Origin: Chlamydoabsidia padenii
Taxonomy: Eukaryota; Mucoromycota; Mucoromycetes; Mucorales; Cunninghamellaceae
Direction: 5' to 3'
DNA length: 64,000 nucleotides
NCBI GenBank assembly: GCA_025330725.1
Contig: JAIWND010000031.1
Coordinates: 186,001-250,000 of the forward strand
Below the pieces are notes generated by a model. It saw only the letters and a list, made by a program, of their open reading frames with translations. It ran no database searches and was not told the DNA's origin. The position numbers and the translations under genes are program-made. Of this stretch, positions 1 to 12,390 are shown piece by piece. Each line of letters starts with the position of its first letter. The first letter of the stretch is position 1.

Positions 1-71
1 TATAATAAAATAAAAAAAAAACAGTTAAAAGGAGGAGGAGGGGGGATGGGAATGATATAAAAGTAACTTAC

Positions 72-1028
72 CACTGTTTCATCTTCAAACAAGACTTGAT
101 CGTATTCCGAGATGGCTACCATAAACAATACAGCTGTACATGATTCAAAGCAATGGATCCTAATATATAAACCTTATTTAGTACTCTATCAATTCAATAA
201 TGTTTTGGATGGTTTACCATTTTTTTCGTTCAGATCGTTGACCCCCAACATCCAACATGCGATAAGTTAAATCACCGATTGAGAAGGTTGTTTCCGTGAT
301 GCCTGTTGATTTGACTCGAGATCTCAAGACATCTTGATCACTTGGCATATAGTTAGGTTGTCCAATTCGTAATATGGAATCAAAGTAACTAGTAACAGTA
401 ATAGTCATTAGTAAAAGGCAATCTTATTTTTATAATTGACCAACTTACTATTTTGCAGAATCATTCAATTGGAATTCATTCGATCGTTCCACACAACTCT
501 TGACAGCAGGATCATCCCAAAGAGCAGCAATAGCTTCCACCAATTCATGAGCCAAATAATCCACTTGAGGATGTGCTTCCATAACCAAACGTCGATAAGT
601 GTCATTACCAGGATGTTGAAAAGGAATGTTCAGTGTGTCCATTGCTTCCAATGTCACCCGCATCGATTGCATCGTGTTGGAGAAGATGACCTCTTTAAAT
701 GTTTCCCGTTCTTCAATCGTAAAACCACCATCATGAATTAATTTCATTTGACGAAGAATGGTGGATTTGCCCGATTCTCCTGCACCTATAGATAAAGTTT
801 GATGAGTTGTCATTCTCATTTCCGTCATGTTCAAATCCCGCCCACGACCTATTTTTTTTTTTATTCCTTCCACCTCGTGCCACCCCCCCCCCCAATCAAC
901 CCTACTTTACCTAGTAAAAGCATCTTGATTTCGGATTTCATGTGTATGCGATCTTGTTTGATTTGGGTTTCGATTTCTTGGTGGCGTTGTTTTTCTTCCA
1001 CCCGCTCCGCAGAGAGACAGCATCCCAT
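72..1028 (-). CDS. Heterotrimeric G-protein alpha subunit, 3' part outside window
   Basis: GTP-binding switch that couples plasma-membrane receptors to effectors. Four exons can be joined: 911-1028, 449-785, 218-388 and 72-160; coding continues past the left edge after a GTAAGT donor at 71. The start at 1028 gives MGCCLSAER, with a Gly2 myristoylation site and Cys3/Cys4 palmitoylation candidates typical of the family. The P-loop GAGESGKS is formed across intron 1. The second exon holds the helical domain, the third carries the switch I region ([12 protein letters not shown]) and the switch II motif [12 protein letters not shown], and the fourth reads into [10 protein letters not shown]. The subclass was not assigned. 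The C-terminal NKxD and receptor-contact tail are not in the window. Family call is certain; the exon ends rest on GT-AG sites and unbroken frame. Confidence 0.95.
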
Positions 1029-1547
1029 AGTGATATCGGTTGGTTCGTTATTGATAAAGTGGCGTTAATAGTAGTGTGTTTCGTAAAAAGTATGGTAGTA
1101 GTTGGGTCAATGTCCTTTTTGTCGGTCTACAGAGTCAAAGCCCAATAAAATTAAAAAAGTAAAGTATCCAGGTCCAGTTGTTGTCTTTTTTTTTTATTTT
1201 ATTTATTTCTATTGTGATAGTAAAGACAAGAGAAGTGAGTTAACGTGGAAGGGGGGAAGAATAAGATAAGAAGAGAGAAGAGAGAAGAAAAGGAAGAAGA
1301 AGAGAGAGAGGTGACATGTTATAAAAAATAAAAAAGGATATCGACCAATAAGAATAAAAGCCAACCCACACCGCCCGTAATGTTTTTTTTTTTTTTTCTC
1401 TCTTCTTCGTGTGCGATGGTTACCTTTGAGTCACCATAAGAGCGACATGCCAACCATGATATCAAGCCTATAAACCGGTTTTCCATTCAAATTGGTAATT
1501 TTTTCATTCCCCACCACCAAACAAAATCCAAGAGAGACCCTGCCATT
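1029..1547. other. Intergenic: G-alpha 5' region and VPS9/BAR gene 3' region
   Basis: No gene is seen. The stretch is made of purine-rich runs (about 1230-1320), T-runs near 1180 and 1385, and AT-rich sequence. It should hold the promoter and leader of the G-alpha gene and the 3' UTR of the upstream tandem gene. No clear TATA box or other site could be assigned. Confidence 0.5.
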
Positions 1548-4500
1548 TTATTGTTTGGGCAATCCATCACCACATACATCCAACCATGTTTGTGATAACC
1601 ATCGCAGCTTTAGTTTTTCCATCTTGAGTTGTCTTTTAGCAAATGTTCGAATGGATGTCATCATATCGTCAGGGTGAAGTCGTTGATAGTGTGCCAATTC
1701 ATCGGATATCATTTGGTGAGATTGATTAATTTGATTGGTAGTTGCTCCAAGTGTTGATAAAGTCTACAGTTTTAAAAAAAAAAAAAGAGGTAAGTAAAAG
1801 GTTTTCTTTGTATCTGGTTTTGTTACCTTGGCAATATTCTCCTTTTCACGTTCCACCTGTTTCGTTTGTTCTGAAGATGAAAACAAGCCATTCCAGGGTG
1901 GATGTTGTCCCTTTTGTAAAGAGTCACGTTGTTTTTCTAATTGCTGGATCAGTTCCGATTTGCGGTTCAGTAAGGTGAAGGGGTAATCTAAGGCAACCTA
2001 ATTATGGAAAAGAGCAATCAGTTTAGTGTCTTCTTTTCATTCGATATTAAAACCCCGCCCAATGGTCAGTGTCTTGTTCAGCCCCCCCCCTTGTGATTTA
2101 TAGTTGTTTGACTTACCAATACACCATTACTTGTATCTGCCATTGTTTCCAAAGTATCCACCAATGATATGAGAGGACATACATGCTATAAATAAAATAA
2201 GTTGTCAATAAGGATCATCATCTAAAGTACACAATAATGTTACACAAGTTCTTATACCCACCATTGTGTTACATGCAAGATTTGCACATATTTTGATGGT
2301 TTCTTGATGCATTCTTGTCAACCATGTCAATTGATCATATTCCTGTGTTACTTGATCCAGAGCATCCTTTAAACCTATTAAGGGGGGGGGGATCAGTATG
2401 AAGAAGTATCCCCTGAAATCATGCGTTTAATTAACTTGCCTTGTTGACATTGTATTACCCGGTGTGCTTGTTGTGTTGTTGTTGATAGTCCATCCTTGAG
2501 CGGGCAAATCATTCCTTGACTGTATTTCAAAAAGTAGACTTCATCGAATTCATCTGCTGATGAAGTAGGTGGAAGTCTAGCCGTAAGTTTTTCAATCATC
2601 AGGTTTCGTTTGGAATAGGACTTGTCGTGAATGGCGGCTTTCTAAAGTGAGGGTTATATCAGTATACGCTTTTTTTTTTTTTTTTAAAAAAAAAAAAGAG
2701 GAATCCACTTACATTTAAATGAGGTACCCGAATAAACGCTTTGACTTGATCATGGTTCCGTAAAGTAGGATGTCGTAGTAGATAGTCCATGAATTGATCC
2801 AATCTTCGTAGGCTCTTTTGTATTAGCAGCAATGGAGGAGGTCCAAGGTCCAACAGGCATGGATCCATCATCGGATAATCACCTGTATCAGTTGACAAGA
2901 TTGGTAAAAAGGATTCGGGTAGCTCGTGGAGTATTTCTTGTCGTAGGAATAAAAAATCATCCCATGTTCTTTCCACCATAGTCATACAAGAAGGATCTGT
3001 CCACTAAAAGATATAATCGTCATTCGGTTAATATCATGAGTTTCCATCATCCGAGGGTTATTACCTTTCCTGTTCTAATAATGTACCTGACAGGATCAGT
3101 CACTACGCGAGTTACTGCCCAAGATGGGATCGAATCCTTGTCTGGATAGGTTGATGCTTTAGATCTGGTTTTTAAACACCACGCCTCTAATACGGGCAGG
3201 ACGCTGGTATCACACAAGTCAATCGGTCGTTCGCCTGCATAGTTGTAAGCATTCATGTCCGCCCCATTGTTTAATAGTACTTCCATAAACAGACCATAAG
3301 TGCCGATGGATGCCCGTTTGGATAGTGTCTTGGATGATAAAGCCGCCATGTGTAAAGGTGTGTTTCCATCCGTTCGATCACGGACATGCACTAAATCCCG
3401 CAGTGCACACACAAGCTTCTTGATATAGAATTCCATTGTCGATCCATTGTTTCCGAATGTTTGTTCCAAAAGATCTAGTTGACTTGCCACATAATGAAGT
3501 CCTGTCCGCCCGTAATAATCCAACCGAAATTGATCCACATTGTGATGGTCAAGTAGAGAGATCATATGCATGAATTGACCTTTTGCTGCCCAGTTTAACC
3601 ATGGAGACCTTCCCTGTTTATTCACGGTATCTACTATTACTTGATGTTGTTCCAGTGGATGCGCACAGAGATGGAAAAAGGTATCACCATTGTCGTTTTG
3701 TTGATAGATCGCACGAGGTGGGAGATGTTGTAGCAAGTAGTCGATGGTTGGTGACAAGGAAGAGGAGGTGGATAAGAGAGTGTCTTGTTTGATACATGCT
3801 AGATGTAGCGGATTATTGCCCTGGTCGTCCACCGAGTCCAAAGTAGCACCCGCACGCACCAAACGTTTGAGAATAGTAGGATCATCATAAAGGCACGCTG
3901 CTAGATGTACTGGTGTCCTATCCATGTCCACAGAAGAAGAAGATGTATTATCTGATGGGATCCCGTCGCCCGTCGCCTTCCCATCCAATTGGTGTGGTGA
4001 CCATTCATACTGTTCCAACAAGTAATTTACCACATCGACCGATCCAGATCGCACCGCCATTATCAAAGTCGCAATTGTCACACGTTCGTAGTTTGCCAAA
4101 AAAGGAATATACGCCAATTGACCCGATTGACATGCCAACAATAATGGTGTATTACCTTGTCGATCACGAATAACAAAAGAGAAGCCTGAAGAGATTGATG
4201 ATTTGGGGGACAAGGGTGTAGAAGAAGAACTAGTCGAGTAAGAAGGATGGCATTGATAGTAAAGGTGTTTCATTTGTCGTCCATCTTCTTCATAAGGTGG
4301 CAAGGTCTTCAAGCACCTCCAGAGTTGTAAATTTTGTCGAGACACCGTCGCCAGTTGCAGAAGAGCTGATTCCGCCAAATAGACCAACACCCCCTCCAAC
4401 GTACTAAGAGCAAATCCATACTTCCCACCAATCACATCCAATCCAAAGGTATATTCTTTCATGTAGGTAAAGTGGGCGGTGAGGTGAGGCACGCGACTCT

Positions 4501-6096
4501 GTATAACCGTCAGTAAAAGCAAAGGTACCAGAGTGTCGCTTGTATCCATGATGCCTGTTGATGATGACAGTGCATAAATGGTGGAAAGGATACAGTCGAG
4601 TTTTTCAAAGGGAGTGCGAAAAGTGCTTATGTTCTGGAAGATGGTGACAGCACTGTTAACACGTTGGTGAGCATGGTGGAGAGCCGTGGTGGGTAATCCG
4701 AGTTGAGTGACATCCACATGTTTGACTTGTTCGATGACTTCAGAGAGATGGAGATCACGAGTTAAAACGACTTGAGTGATTTTAAAAAAAACTACATCAT
4801 ATGTTTGTTCCATTACATAACTATAAAGTCAAAAGAAGGAAGAAAAAAAAAAGTCAGATTGGAGTGATTCACAAAGAGGCCTGCGCTGACTTTACTTTTC
4901 AAATTCTGCATGAATTCGATCCTGCATAGTAGTGTTGGTGATAGGCATGTTATTTAAAATCTAGATCAAGTGTAATAAGTAGTTTGATTAGTACATGAGA
5001 CCTATTATTTATATGATTCCCATTGTCTTTACCTGGGTTCCTTTTGCCAAAAGCTGTTCAATGATAGTATGTAGAGTGTCCAAATCTTGAGTTTGAATGG
5101 CTTGATCAGAGGCGTCTTGGACTAGTTGTGTTAAAACTGGAAATAGTTGATCATTCATTTCATCCAGGATTCCTTGAAACCTATATAATATTAAAAGAGG
5201 AAGAAACAAATGTTAACCAGACAGCCTTCATCAAATTCTGTGTTAAAGAATAGGGGCTAATCAAAGTGACTTGCCTTGTCAGGTTTTTATTCAATACAGG
5301 TAATGAGGGCTAAGTAAGAGTATATGAGTACACAATAATGGTAAATATTCCTTTTGGGTTTTATAGTTACATTACCTTTTGTACAAGGATAGGCCTATCT
5401 ACATAAACCAACAGTAAAGGCACATATGATGTTGGATCTGCTTCACTACTAGACAAAGTGCGCCGATGCTGCTTTTGTTGATCCTGTTGTTGTTGTGACG
5501 TACTATGATTGGCCTTGATAGGACCAAGTTGAATAGTGGAATGTCGAGTATGAGTGATGGATGCTTTGACAGTGGCAGAAAACCCGCGGCCGGTGGTCAC
5601 CACATTGTTGCCAGTATATATAATCTTGTCGTTCATGGTGATAAACGTTTTCCGTTTATTGTTGAGTTTAATCGAGTCAGTTGAAGATGGTGTCATGAGA
5701 TTAGTAGGAGGGTGTTGCCCAATGAGACTTTGTGATCTTGGTTTTGCTGGTAGTGTCTTTTGGAATCTGTTGGAGGATTCGGACCTGGGAGACGTGATCC
5801 TTGATAACACTGAGGAGGCAGATAACGAAGACCGGGGTTTTGGCCACAATACATTAGCAGGAATAATGGGTAGTATATGGCTCGCTATTAATAATAAAAG
5901 AGTATAAAGTCAGTATCCCTTTTGCTTGTTTGAAGAGTTGTGTTGCATTACCTAGATAATCGATATCCAGTTTATCATCAGAAGGTAAAGATTGGACAGG
6001 TGGAAGTATAATAACAATCGCAGAGGCTTCTTCTGGTAGCACTAGACGTGGTTCAAGGTATAAACATTGGTAAAGAGGGTGTGGGAAAGGTAACAT
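1548..6096 (-). CDS. VPS9-ankyrin-PX-BAR protein (Vrl1/VARP-like endosomal Rab5-family GEF)
   Basis: Predicted 1239-residue endosomal protein in 12 exons: 5952-6096, 5376-5884, 5275-5309, 5033-5180, 4896-4960, 3065-4820, 2713-3003, 2440-2641, 2262-2374, 2117-2185, 1827-1997, 1548-1763. All phases agree. Domain order: divergent N-terminus (about 1-300); VPS9 fold (about 300-440, with SDTLVPLLLLTVIQSRVPHL, the helix that carries the catalytic Asp in this family); ankyrin repeats (about 520-860, for example TPLLLACQSGQ and NPLHLACIKQ); PX (about 870-990); C-terminal helical BAR-like region (about 1000-1239). This order matches yeast Vrl1 of the VINE sorting-nexin complex; animal VARP has VPS9 and ankyrin but no PX-BAR. 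By analogy it activates Vps21/Rab5-type GTPases and shapes recycling tubules. Two introns (5181-5274, 2375-2439) have GC donors. Family call strong; function inferred. Confidence 0.85.
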
Positions 6097-6497
6097 GAAA
6101 AAAAAAAGGAGGTAAAGGAAAAAAAAAGAAAAAGAAGAGAGGAAAAAAAGGAGATCTCAAGTGGGCAAGTGCACTTGGAATTTCAAATGCCGACATTGGA
6201 GGGGCCAATAAAAAAAGAAAAGTGGCCCATCAGCATTTTGTCGTTTCTCTTTCCCCTTCTTTTTCTTTTTTGTTTGTTGTTATTGCTATTGTTATTGTTA
6301 TAAAATATCAATTTACTGTATATCTTTTTTGTCATTTTGTCAAAAAGGACTTTTTATGTATATTCTACGTACCAAGTTTAACTCTTCTACTTTTTATCAC
6401 TTTATCTACTACTCAAGCTCTACTCACTTACCTTGTACTACTTAACACACACCAATCTACTCCAAACAAACAAACAAGAAACCACCAATCAAGTCAA
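6097..6497. promoter_or_regulatory. Divergent promoter region
   Basis: A 401-bp spacer between the start codons of the VPS9/BAR gene (minus) and the YANK kinase (plus), so it must serve both. It holds a purine-rich run (6095-6150), an ATTTCAAATGCCG element at 6179-6192 about 84 bp from the minus-strand ATG, and a CCAAT box at 6205-6209. The plus side is T/C-rich up to the kinase start. Confidence 0.5.
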
Positions 6498-6634
6498 ATG
6501 GGTGTTGTATGTTGCAAAGAAGAACCGGTGGATCTAAACAGTGAAGGTAAGAAGACCACTATTATTTGGGTGAGGGGATAGTATGTGTGACATTGGACTA
6601 AGGAGGAATAACAAGAGTTATGGTTGGAAAGAAG

Positions 6635-6677
<43 letters not shown>

Positions 6678-8788
6678 CAAATAGTTAGGGGGGAAAGGGG
6701 ATAGGAAGGGAAAGTGACAAAAGTAAAAAAGGAGGGGGGGAGGAGTGGAAAATGGCAGTAAAGAGTTGGAAAGAAAGATAAACCGGCCAAATATCAAGGT
6801 GGTGAACAGATGAATGGATGACATTGAATTCTAGATACGTGTTTTTTATTTATTTATAAAAACACTCCAACATGAATACAAGTCTCCCGATTCTTGTTTG
6901 TAGAAAAATAAGAAAAAAAAAACCTACTTTTTTCTTCCTTTCCTCCTTTCCTTGGGTGTATCTCCTTATTTGATGATGATGGCACTAACACACACACACT
7001 CTCTCTCTCTTTCATTTTATAGTTGACCTGACACATTTTACGTTGCTACGATCGGTTGGAAAGGGGGCTTTTGGAAAAGTACGTGTGGTGCAACATAAAG
7101 GTACCAACCAATTGTATGCTCTCAAATATATCAACAAGGCCAAATGTATCAAAATGCATGCTGTGGAAAACATTATCTCTGAACGGCGTCTATTGGAATC
7201 TATTGAACATCCTTTGATTGTCAATCTTCGGTATGCCTTTCAAGACGATGAACATATGTTTTTGGCTTTGGATATCATGGCAGGTGGGGATGCAAGGTAT
7301 CATATGGATCGAATGGGTGTCATGTCTGAAGATTGTGTCCGGTTTTATGCTGCTGAAATCTCACTGGGTCTTCATTATCTCCATCAAAAGAAAATCGTCC
7401 ACAGGTAAAGTCAACTGATTGTGTTTCCGATAGGCAAACTAACTATTTCCTTTTTTAGAGATCTAAAGCCGGACAATATCCTTTTGGACGAACGTGGCCA
7501 TGCTCACTTGACTGACTTTAATATTGCCGTCCAGTTTTCCGAATCCAAACCTCTACTCTCGGTGGCGGGTTCTCTTGCTTACATGGCCCCTTGTGTCTTA
7601 CAGAAACGTGGTTATCTTGCTTCCGTCGATTGGTGGTCTTTGGGCATTGTCTTGTACGAAATGCTTTATGGAAAGGTAAAATCAGAAACATGTAGTATGT
7701 ATATAAATCACTTGTTTTAACTTTTTTTTTTTTTCTTTTTAATATTCATATAGCGGCCTTTCCGTGCAAAAACCAATGATGGACTGAAACATGCCATTCT
7801 TAGTGAACCTATCCAATTCCCTGATGAACCTCAAGTCTCTCCCGAAGCCATTCAAGTAATCAAAGGACTATTATCAAGAGACGTGTCCAAACGACTGGGT
7901 GTGGGTGAAGAAGGCTTCCAAAAACTCAAGGCACAACCATGGTTTAAATCCATCCAGTGGGATCTTTTGGAAAAGAAGCAAGTCGATCCACCTTTTACTC
8001 CTGATGTAAGTAAAAATCAAATTACATAATGCAATAAATCGCTGATTTTTATATATAATCCTATAGGACAAACGAGCCAACTTTGATCCGACACATGAGT
8101 TGGAGGAAATTCTATTGGAAGACAACCCACTCAAGGCAAAGAAACGACTAGCCAAGAAATGCGGATCAAACCTGGAACTGGCGGATGGTGGTAAAAATGA
8201 TCAATACGATATTTATAGTGATCCAGCATACCAGGTCATGGAGGACAACTTTTTGACGTTTGATTATACTAAACCCGAACTGAATCTCCAACACAAGCGA
8301 CAACAGCAGGAACGTAGAGAAATTCAGCAGCAAACAATCAGGAATGGCACCAAAACTCCGAAACAGCGGAGATCAGTGGTAAGAAAAATAAAATAAAAAT
8401 AAAACCACATATATATATATATATATATATATACCATGAGGCTAATCCCTTCCTTTCTTCTTTTGAATAGGTAAACAATGAATCCAACACTACTCCTCCA
8501 GAACTGACAGACACAACATCATCCTACTCCAATCATCGTACACAACTGCCTGATGATGATACACCTTCTTCAATGCCAAAGACACCCAATACAGTCGAAA
8601 ACAGCACTGTCAATCCCAGTGTCACGTCTGATTGGTATAAAGCCACAACAAGAGACTCGGGTGAAACCTTCCAACCAGATAATGCACCATTGATCTCACC
8701 AACTCCTTCGTCTCATTTATCGGAACCCAAAGCGACAAATCCCATGACTTCCTGGCAACTTCCTTCGACAATTATTTCCTCGTCCTAA
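6498..8788 (+). CDS. YANK/STK32-type AGC serine/threonine kinase, putatively myristoylated
   Basis: Predicted 509-residue protein kinase in six exons: 6498-6546, 7023-7404, 7459-7675, 7754-8005, 8067-8378, 8471-8788. The N-terminus MGVVCCKE has Gly2 plus Cys5/Cys6, as in lipid-anchored YANK kinases. Landmarks: glycine loop GKGAFGKV (about 29-36), Lys51 in YALKYINK, catalytic HRDLKPDN (143-150), and DFN (163-165) in place of DFG, a YANK family trait. The activation-segment APE is APC here (YMAPCVLQKRG), so the Glu that normally pairs with an Arg is missing. The C-terminal third is acidic, then Ser/Thr/Pro-rich, and probably disordered. Intron 1 is unusually long (476 nt) and carries a 39-nt A run. 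Membrane location is inferred; the substrate is unknown. Confidence 0.93.
6635..6673 (+). repeat. 39-nt poly(A) run inside kinase intron 1
   Basis: Uninterrupted run of 39 A on the plus strand within the long first intron of the YANK-type kinase. Long homopolymers are common in this window, but this is the longest. Confidence 0.9.
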
Positions 8789-9387
8789 TCTCCCTTTCTT
8801 GGTCACCTTTGGATAGTCATCATACTTTGTTTTACTATATACCAATTAGTCATTTCATCTCCTCCTTCCTATCCTTTTTTTTTTTTTTTTTTTTTTTAAA
8901 AAAAAACAACAACTTAACATGGTCCTTATAATAATGATAATCATAAATAAAAAAAGAAAGTCTCTTATGCTTACATAGTCTTCTCTTTTTTGATTGGTGT
9001 TGTTGCTTGTATAGGCTTGGATCAAGATCGGCGGAAAAATATACTTGATCTAAGCGGTGCTATTCTTTCCCATAGTATCACGTTTTTGTGGGGTAAAAAC
9101 CTTATTTCAAATGCCGCTTCAGGGGCTTTCTGAGAAATATACATCTTTAGCGACAGGATTAAAAATATACCTTCTTCCATAATGAAGCATATATATATAT
9201 ATATATATATGAAATGATGCAACAACTTTAATTATAAAGACTTTACATCAGTAAAAAGACAAAGAGATAAGTCAGAGTATAGATATACTGTACACATAGA
9301 TTTTATTATATAAGAGGTAAAAATGATACTATTCTACAAGATGTGAAGGGTGGGGGGGGGAATACATAGATTTTAATAAAAAGATGT
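8789..9387. other. Convergent 3' spacer between kinase and Myb genes
   Basis: Holds both 3' UTRs. It contains a T run and A run (8875-8907), an (AT)n tract at about 9188-9210, and an ATTTCAAATGCCGC element near 9104-9118 that resembles promoter elements elsewhere in the window although no start codon lies nearby. No gene seen. Confidence 0.5.
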
Positions 9388-10474
9388 TTATAAAAGTGAA
9401 GGGAAGGAATAAGTTAAAAGATCATTAAGCATAAAGTCAGAGTCGGGTAGCATAAGAGAAGAGGAAGGTAGTTCTGGATCAAATCGGAAGGATTCACAAG
9501 GTGTAAAAAAGGAAGGCAGTTGTGGGGTGATAGTAGACTCGTGATCAACACTATCTACATCATCATCGTCAGGTAAAGTCACAATATCATCCAAAGAAGT
9601 CGAAGGAGAAGGAGAAGATAGACAAAAGTAATCTGTTTCACAAGGATTGACGGCGACGGTGATACTGTGGGGAAGATTCATCCATTGCAAAGGTTGTTGC
9701 TGTTCCAAGAAGGAGAGTATTGGAGTTGATACTGACTTTTCTTCCACAGATAAAGTCGGTGAAGATAGGTCACTGATAAGAGAGATGGGTGATGTTGGTA
9801 TCATGTCCTCCGTTGATTCGGTTTTAATGGTTACTGGAGGAGATGTCTTCTTTAACGCCTTTTCCTTTCTTGACTTGATTTGGTTCCACCTTGTTCGACA
9901 TTGACGTTGAGTGCGCCCGTAGATCATACCCGACACCCGTATCCAGCAGCATCCAAATCGTGCCACACCTTGACGTAGCATGTCATCTTCTTCCTTTCGC
10001 CATCGTCCTTTTCGTACAGTCGGGTCTAATGCTTCAGTCCACCTGGCTTGACATTGAATACCTGTTCGATTAGGAATGTGTTGTGCGATTCGATTCCAGG
10101 GCAAGACATTTCGATTGCTGTATTTCTTCACTGCCTGTGTCAATGCTTCATCTTCCTCCGGTGCCCATTTTCCTTTATGTACGTTAGGACTATATTCAAA
10201 AAAAAGGTTAAAACTATCTTGTTTCATAATGACATTGTACTTGTCAAACTTACTTTAATGCGCCTAGCCATCGAGTAGAGCACTGGACAGGTGTGCGATC
10301 AGGGACATGTTGAGCAATGAGAGACCATTTATGAGGACCATGTTCCTTGACAGCTTCCATCAATAGTTTGTCTTCTTCTGTTGTCCAACGGCAATAAAAA
10401 GGGGCAGACCGATTGGTATCCTGTTTAAAGACCGAGAATACACCAGTAGGATCTTCTTGAGAATGAGTGGACAT
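9388..10474 (-). CDS. Three-repeat (R1R2R3) Myb transcription factor
   Basis: Nuclear DNA-binding protein of 340 residues in two exons (10254-10474 and 9388-10189). Three Myb/SANT repeats follow one another: R1 about 28-75 (CRWTTEEDKLLMEAV ... STRWLGAL), R2 about 79-131 (KGKWAPEEDEALTQAV ... QARWTEAL) and R3 about 134-180 (KGRWRKEEDDMLRQGV ... RTRWNQI). Each keeps the spaced aromatic residues of the fold. The intron falls exactly between R1 and R2 and restores a family-like ALNP junction. The C-terminal half is Ser/Thr/Pro-rich and then acidic (a short DDDD stretch), consistent with an activation region. The start is the first ATG in frame. Targets are unknown; orthology to a particular yeast or animal Myb was not assigned. 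Confidence 0.92.
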
Positions 10475-11448
10475 TATGTAAAAGTGAATAAAAGAAGGGA
10501 TATATAAAAGTTAAAAAAGAAGTAAAGTAAAAGAGGCATGGAGAAGAAGAAGGATGGGGGGGGTAGATTATATAGTTGAAGTAATTTTTTTTTGACTCGG
10601 TGGAATACGTTTATAGTAAAGAAAGAAAAGGCCCAACAGCAAAAATCAATAGGCGCGGAAAAAGTCGGTCAAAGTCTGGACTCATTTTGATTGGTCAATG
10701 GGTTATTTTAATTCCCCGCTCATCCGTTCATTGGTGCCTGGTTGAAGGCTATAATCGCATGTTTTTCAAACCCCTCCAATATGCAAAAAAAGACTTTTTG
10801 CCTCAATGACTTTTTTTTCTCACACACACCCAAATGTCTTTTATAGTCAAATTAAACTTAGACTTCATTTTGTAGTATTTTTATGACTTTGTAGTGTGGT
10901 GAGATACTTTATATTTATGCCCATTTTATTGGTCACAGATCACCTTTCTCGGGCAGATACAACCCCTGAAACGAACTTGAAGCGGGATTCATATCTGATG
11001 ATAAGGCGCATAAGTTGCCTCGATCTAGACGCCATCTCAAGTCGTCGGTCATTTGAAAATAGAAATTGACAGAATTAACTCGTCCTTCAATAATGTTTTA
11101 TGGTTTTTTCCAGTTGAACAAGTTACTTTTGTTGTGTATGTTAGCCAAGAAGAGCTTGAGGAAAATTTCCATCATATTCCCCTTGCATGAATCAAAAGGA
11201 TACCTCTTATTATAGTTGATAGTAATAATTGTAGGCAATTTCTCTAGTGAATACGTATGTATATTGATCGAGCTGTAGTATCATAGTCCTCAAGTAGCCA
11301 AAGTGAGAGTTGCATAGGCATTAAAGTTACGCGCGATAAATTTAAATCCCGATAATGGCGCCCCAGTTTTACTTTTTTTTTTTTTTTCCTGACCAGTTTT
11401 TTTTTTTTTTCTTCTTCTTCTTCTTCTTCATCCTTTTATCAGTACACA
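10475..11448. promoter_or_regulatory. Divergent promoter region with ATTGG (inverse CCAAT) boxes
   Basis: A 974-bp spacer between the Myb gene (minus) and a plus-strand gene. It carries ATTGG at about 10690, 10730 and 10927, sites of the type bound by NF-Y/HAP, whose subunit HAP5 is also encoded in this window. A TTTAAATCCCG element lies at 11341-11351, about 100 bp before the plus-strand ATG, followed by T/C-rich leader sequence. No gene or RNA is recognised in the rest. Confidence 0.4.
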
Positions 11449-12390
11449 ATGGAAGTCTTCAACTTTTTATGCCGAATCAAAGACAACTTTACGACGGACG
11501 AATTTACCCATCTCCTTCATCAACTCACGATAAAAAGATTCTCGGTACCCATCACCCGAGTCTCACAACAATTAAAAGCGTCTTTCCGGAATCCCAGTCG
11601 ACACTTTTTACGACCTGAATTCGACAGTATGATGGACAAGGCGTTGGCTGATCCCAGCTATGAAATCATGGTAACCCGGGTGGCAGACAACTTTACCGTC
11701 CTATACCAAGCACATCAACATCTTCCTCGCTCTGAATTCACCCATTTTGTTGCCTGTTTCGAGTTCGACCAACCTCCATTGACCAATGCCAAGTGGCTGG
11801 CGAATCTTGATAAACTCAAACAACGCATGGCACCCATGCTCCGTGAACGACTGGATACTATCTTGGCTCATCCTTTGGATTCAATAGACGACGACGACTG
11901 GGGCAGTGATGGGATGATCGGACAAGTACAACACCAAGATACATGGCCTGCTATCAACAGAATCAACCCACCACAACAACATACGTTTATACCTCCACAA
12001 GGATCAGATCAAGATATGAATGTACTTATACGACAAGCCCATACGGTGTTACGAAATGATCCTGCATTATGTCAACAGTTTTCGGATGTGTTGGAATTCG
12101 ATCAAATCAATGGGATTCTCTTTTCCGACACAATGAACAACATTCATCAATGGATTCAACACGTCAACCCTGCTTTGTGGCCTTCTCTTGTAGTTATTTT
12201 GGAACAAATGCAGACATTACAAGGTAATTGGATCTGGATATAAGATTATCACTCATCGTTTTTATTTTATTTTATTTTTTATGATTCTATAGAGTCCACA
12301 ACAAATCAAAATGACTACGGACAACAGCAACTCGTCAACGAAATCGAACAAGTTCATGTACAGCGCTTATTTAGCAATCTATCCATGTAA
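11449..12390 (+). CDS. Unrecognised 290-residue protein
   Basis: Two exons (11449-12223 and 12293-12390) joined by a GTAATT...TATAG intron with matching phase give 290 residues; the intron-retained reading would end only a few codons after the donor. I do not recognise the family. The sequence is soluble-looking, with no signal peptide or membrane segment. It appears to repeat a motif of about 60-70 residues with the pattern ...(D/E)EFTHxx...F(E/D)F..., seen at about 15-35, 98-115 and 208-225, suggesting an all-helical repeat. A short acidic linker (DDDDW) lies mid-protein. The late helices vaguely recall PAH domains, too weakly for a call. That the gene is real is supported by codon-like composition, splice sites and a promoter-type element upstream. 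Confidence 0.7.

Noticed and set aside
448..873. G-alpha frame read straight through 788-873 as coding
   Set aside because: The residues upstream of GAGESGKS have no family resemblance; splicing to 911-1028 gives the proper MGCC start and [11 protein letters not shown].
6494..6824. Two overlapping minus-strand ORFs rich in Phe
   Set aside because: They are translations of the poly(A) run and purine-rich DNA inside the kinase intron.
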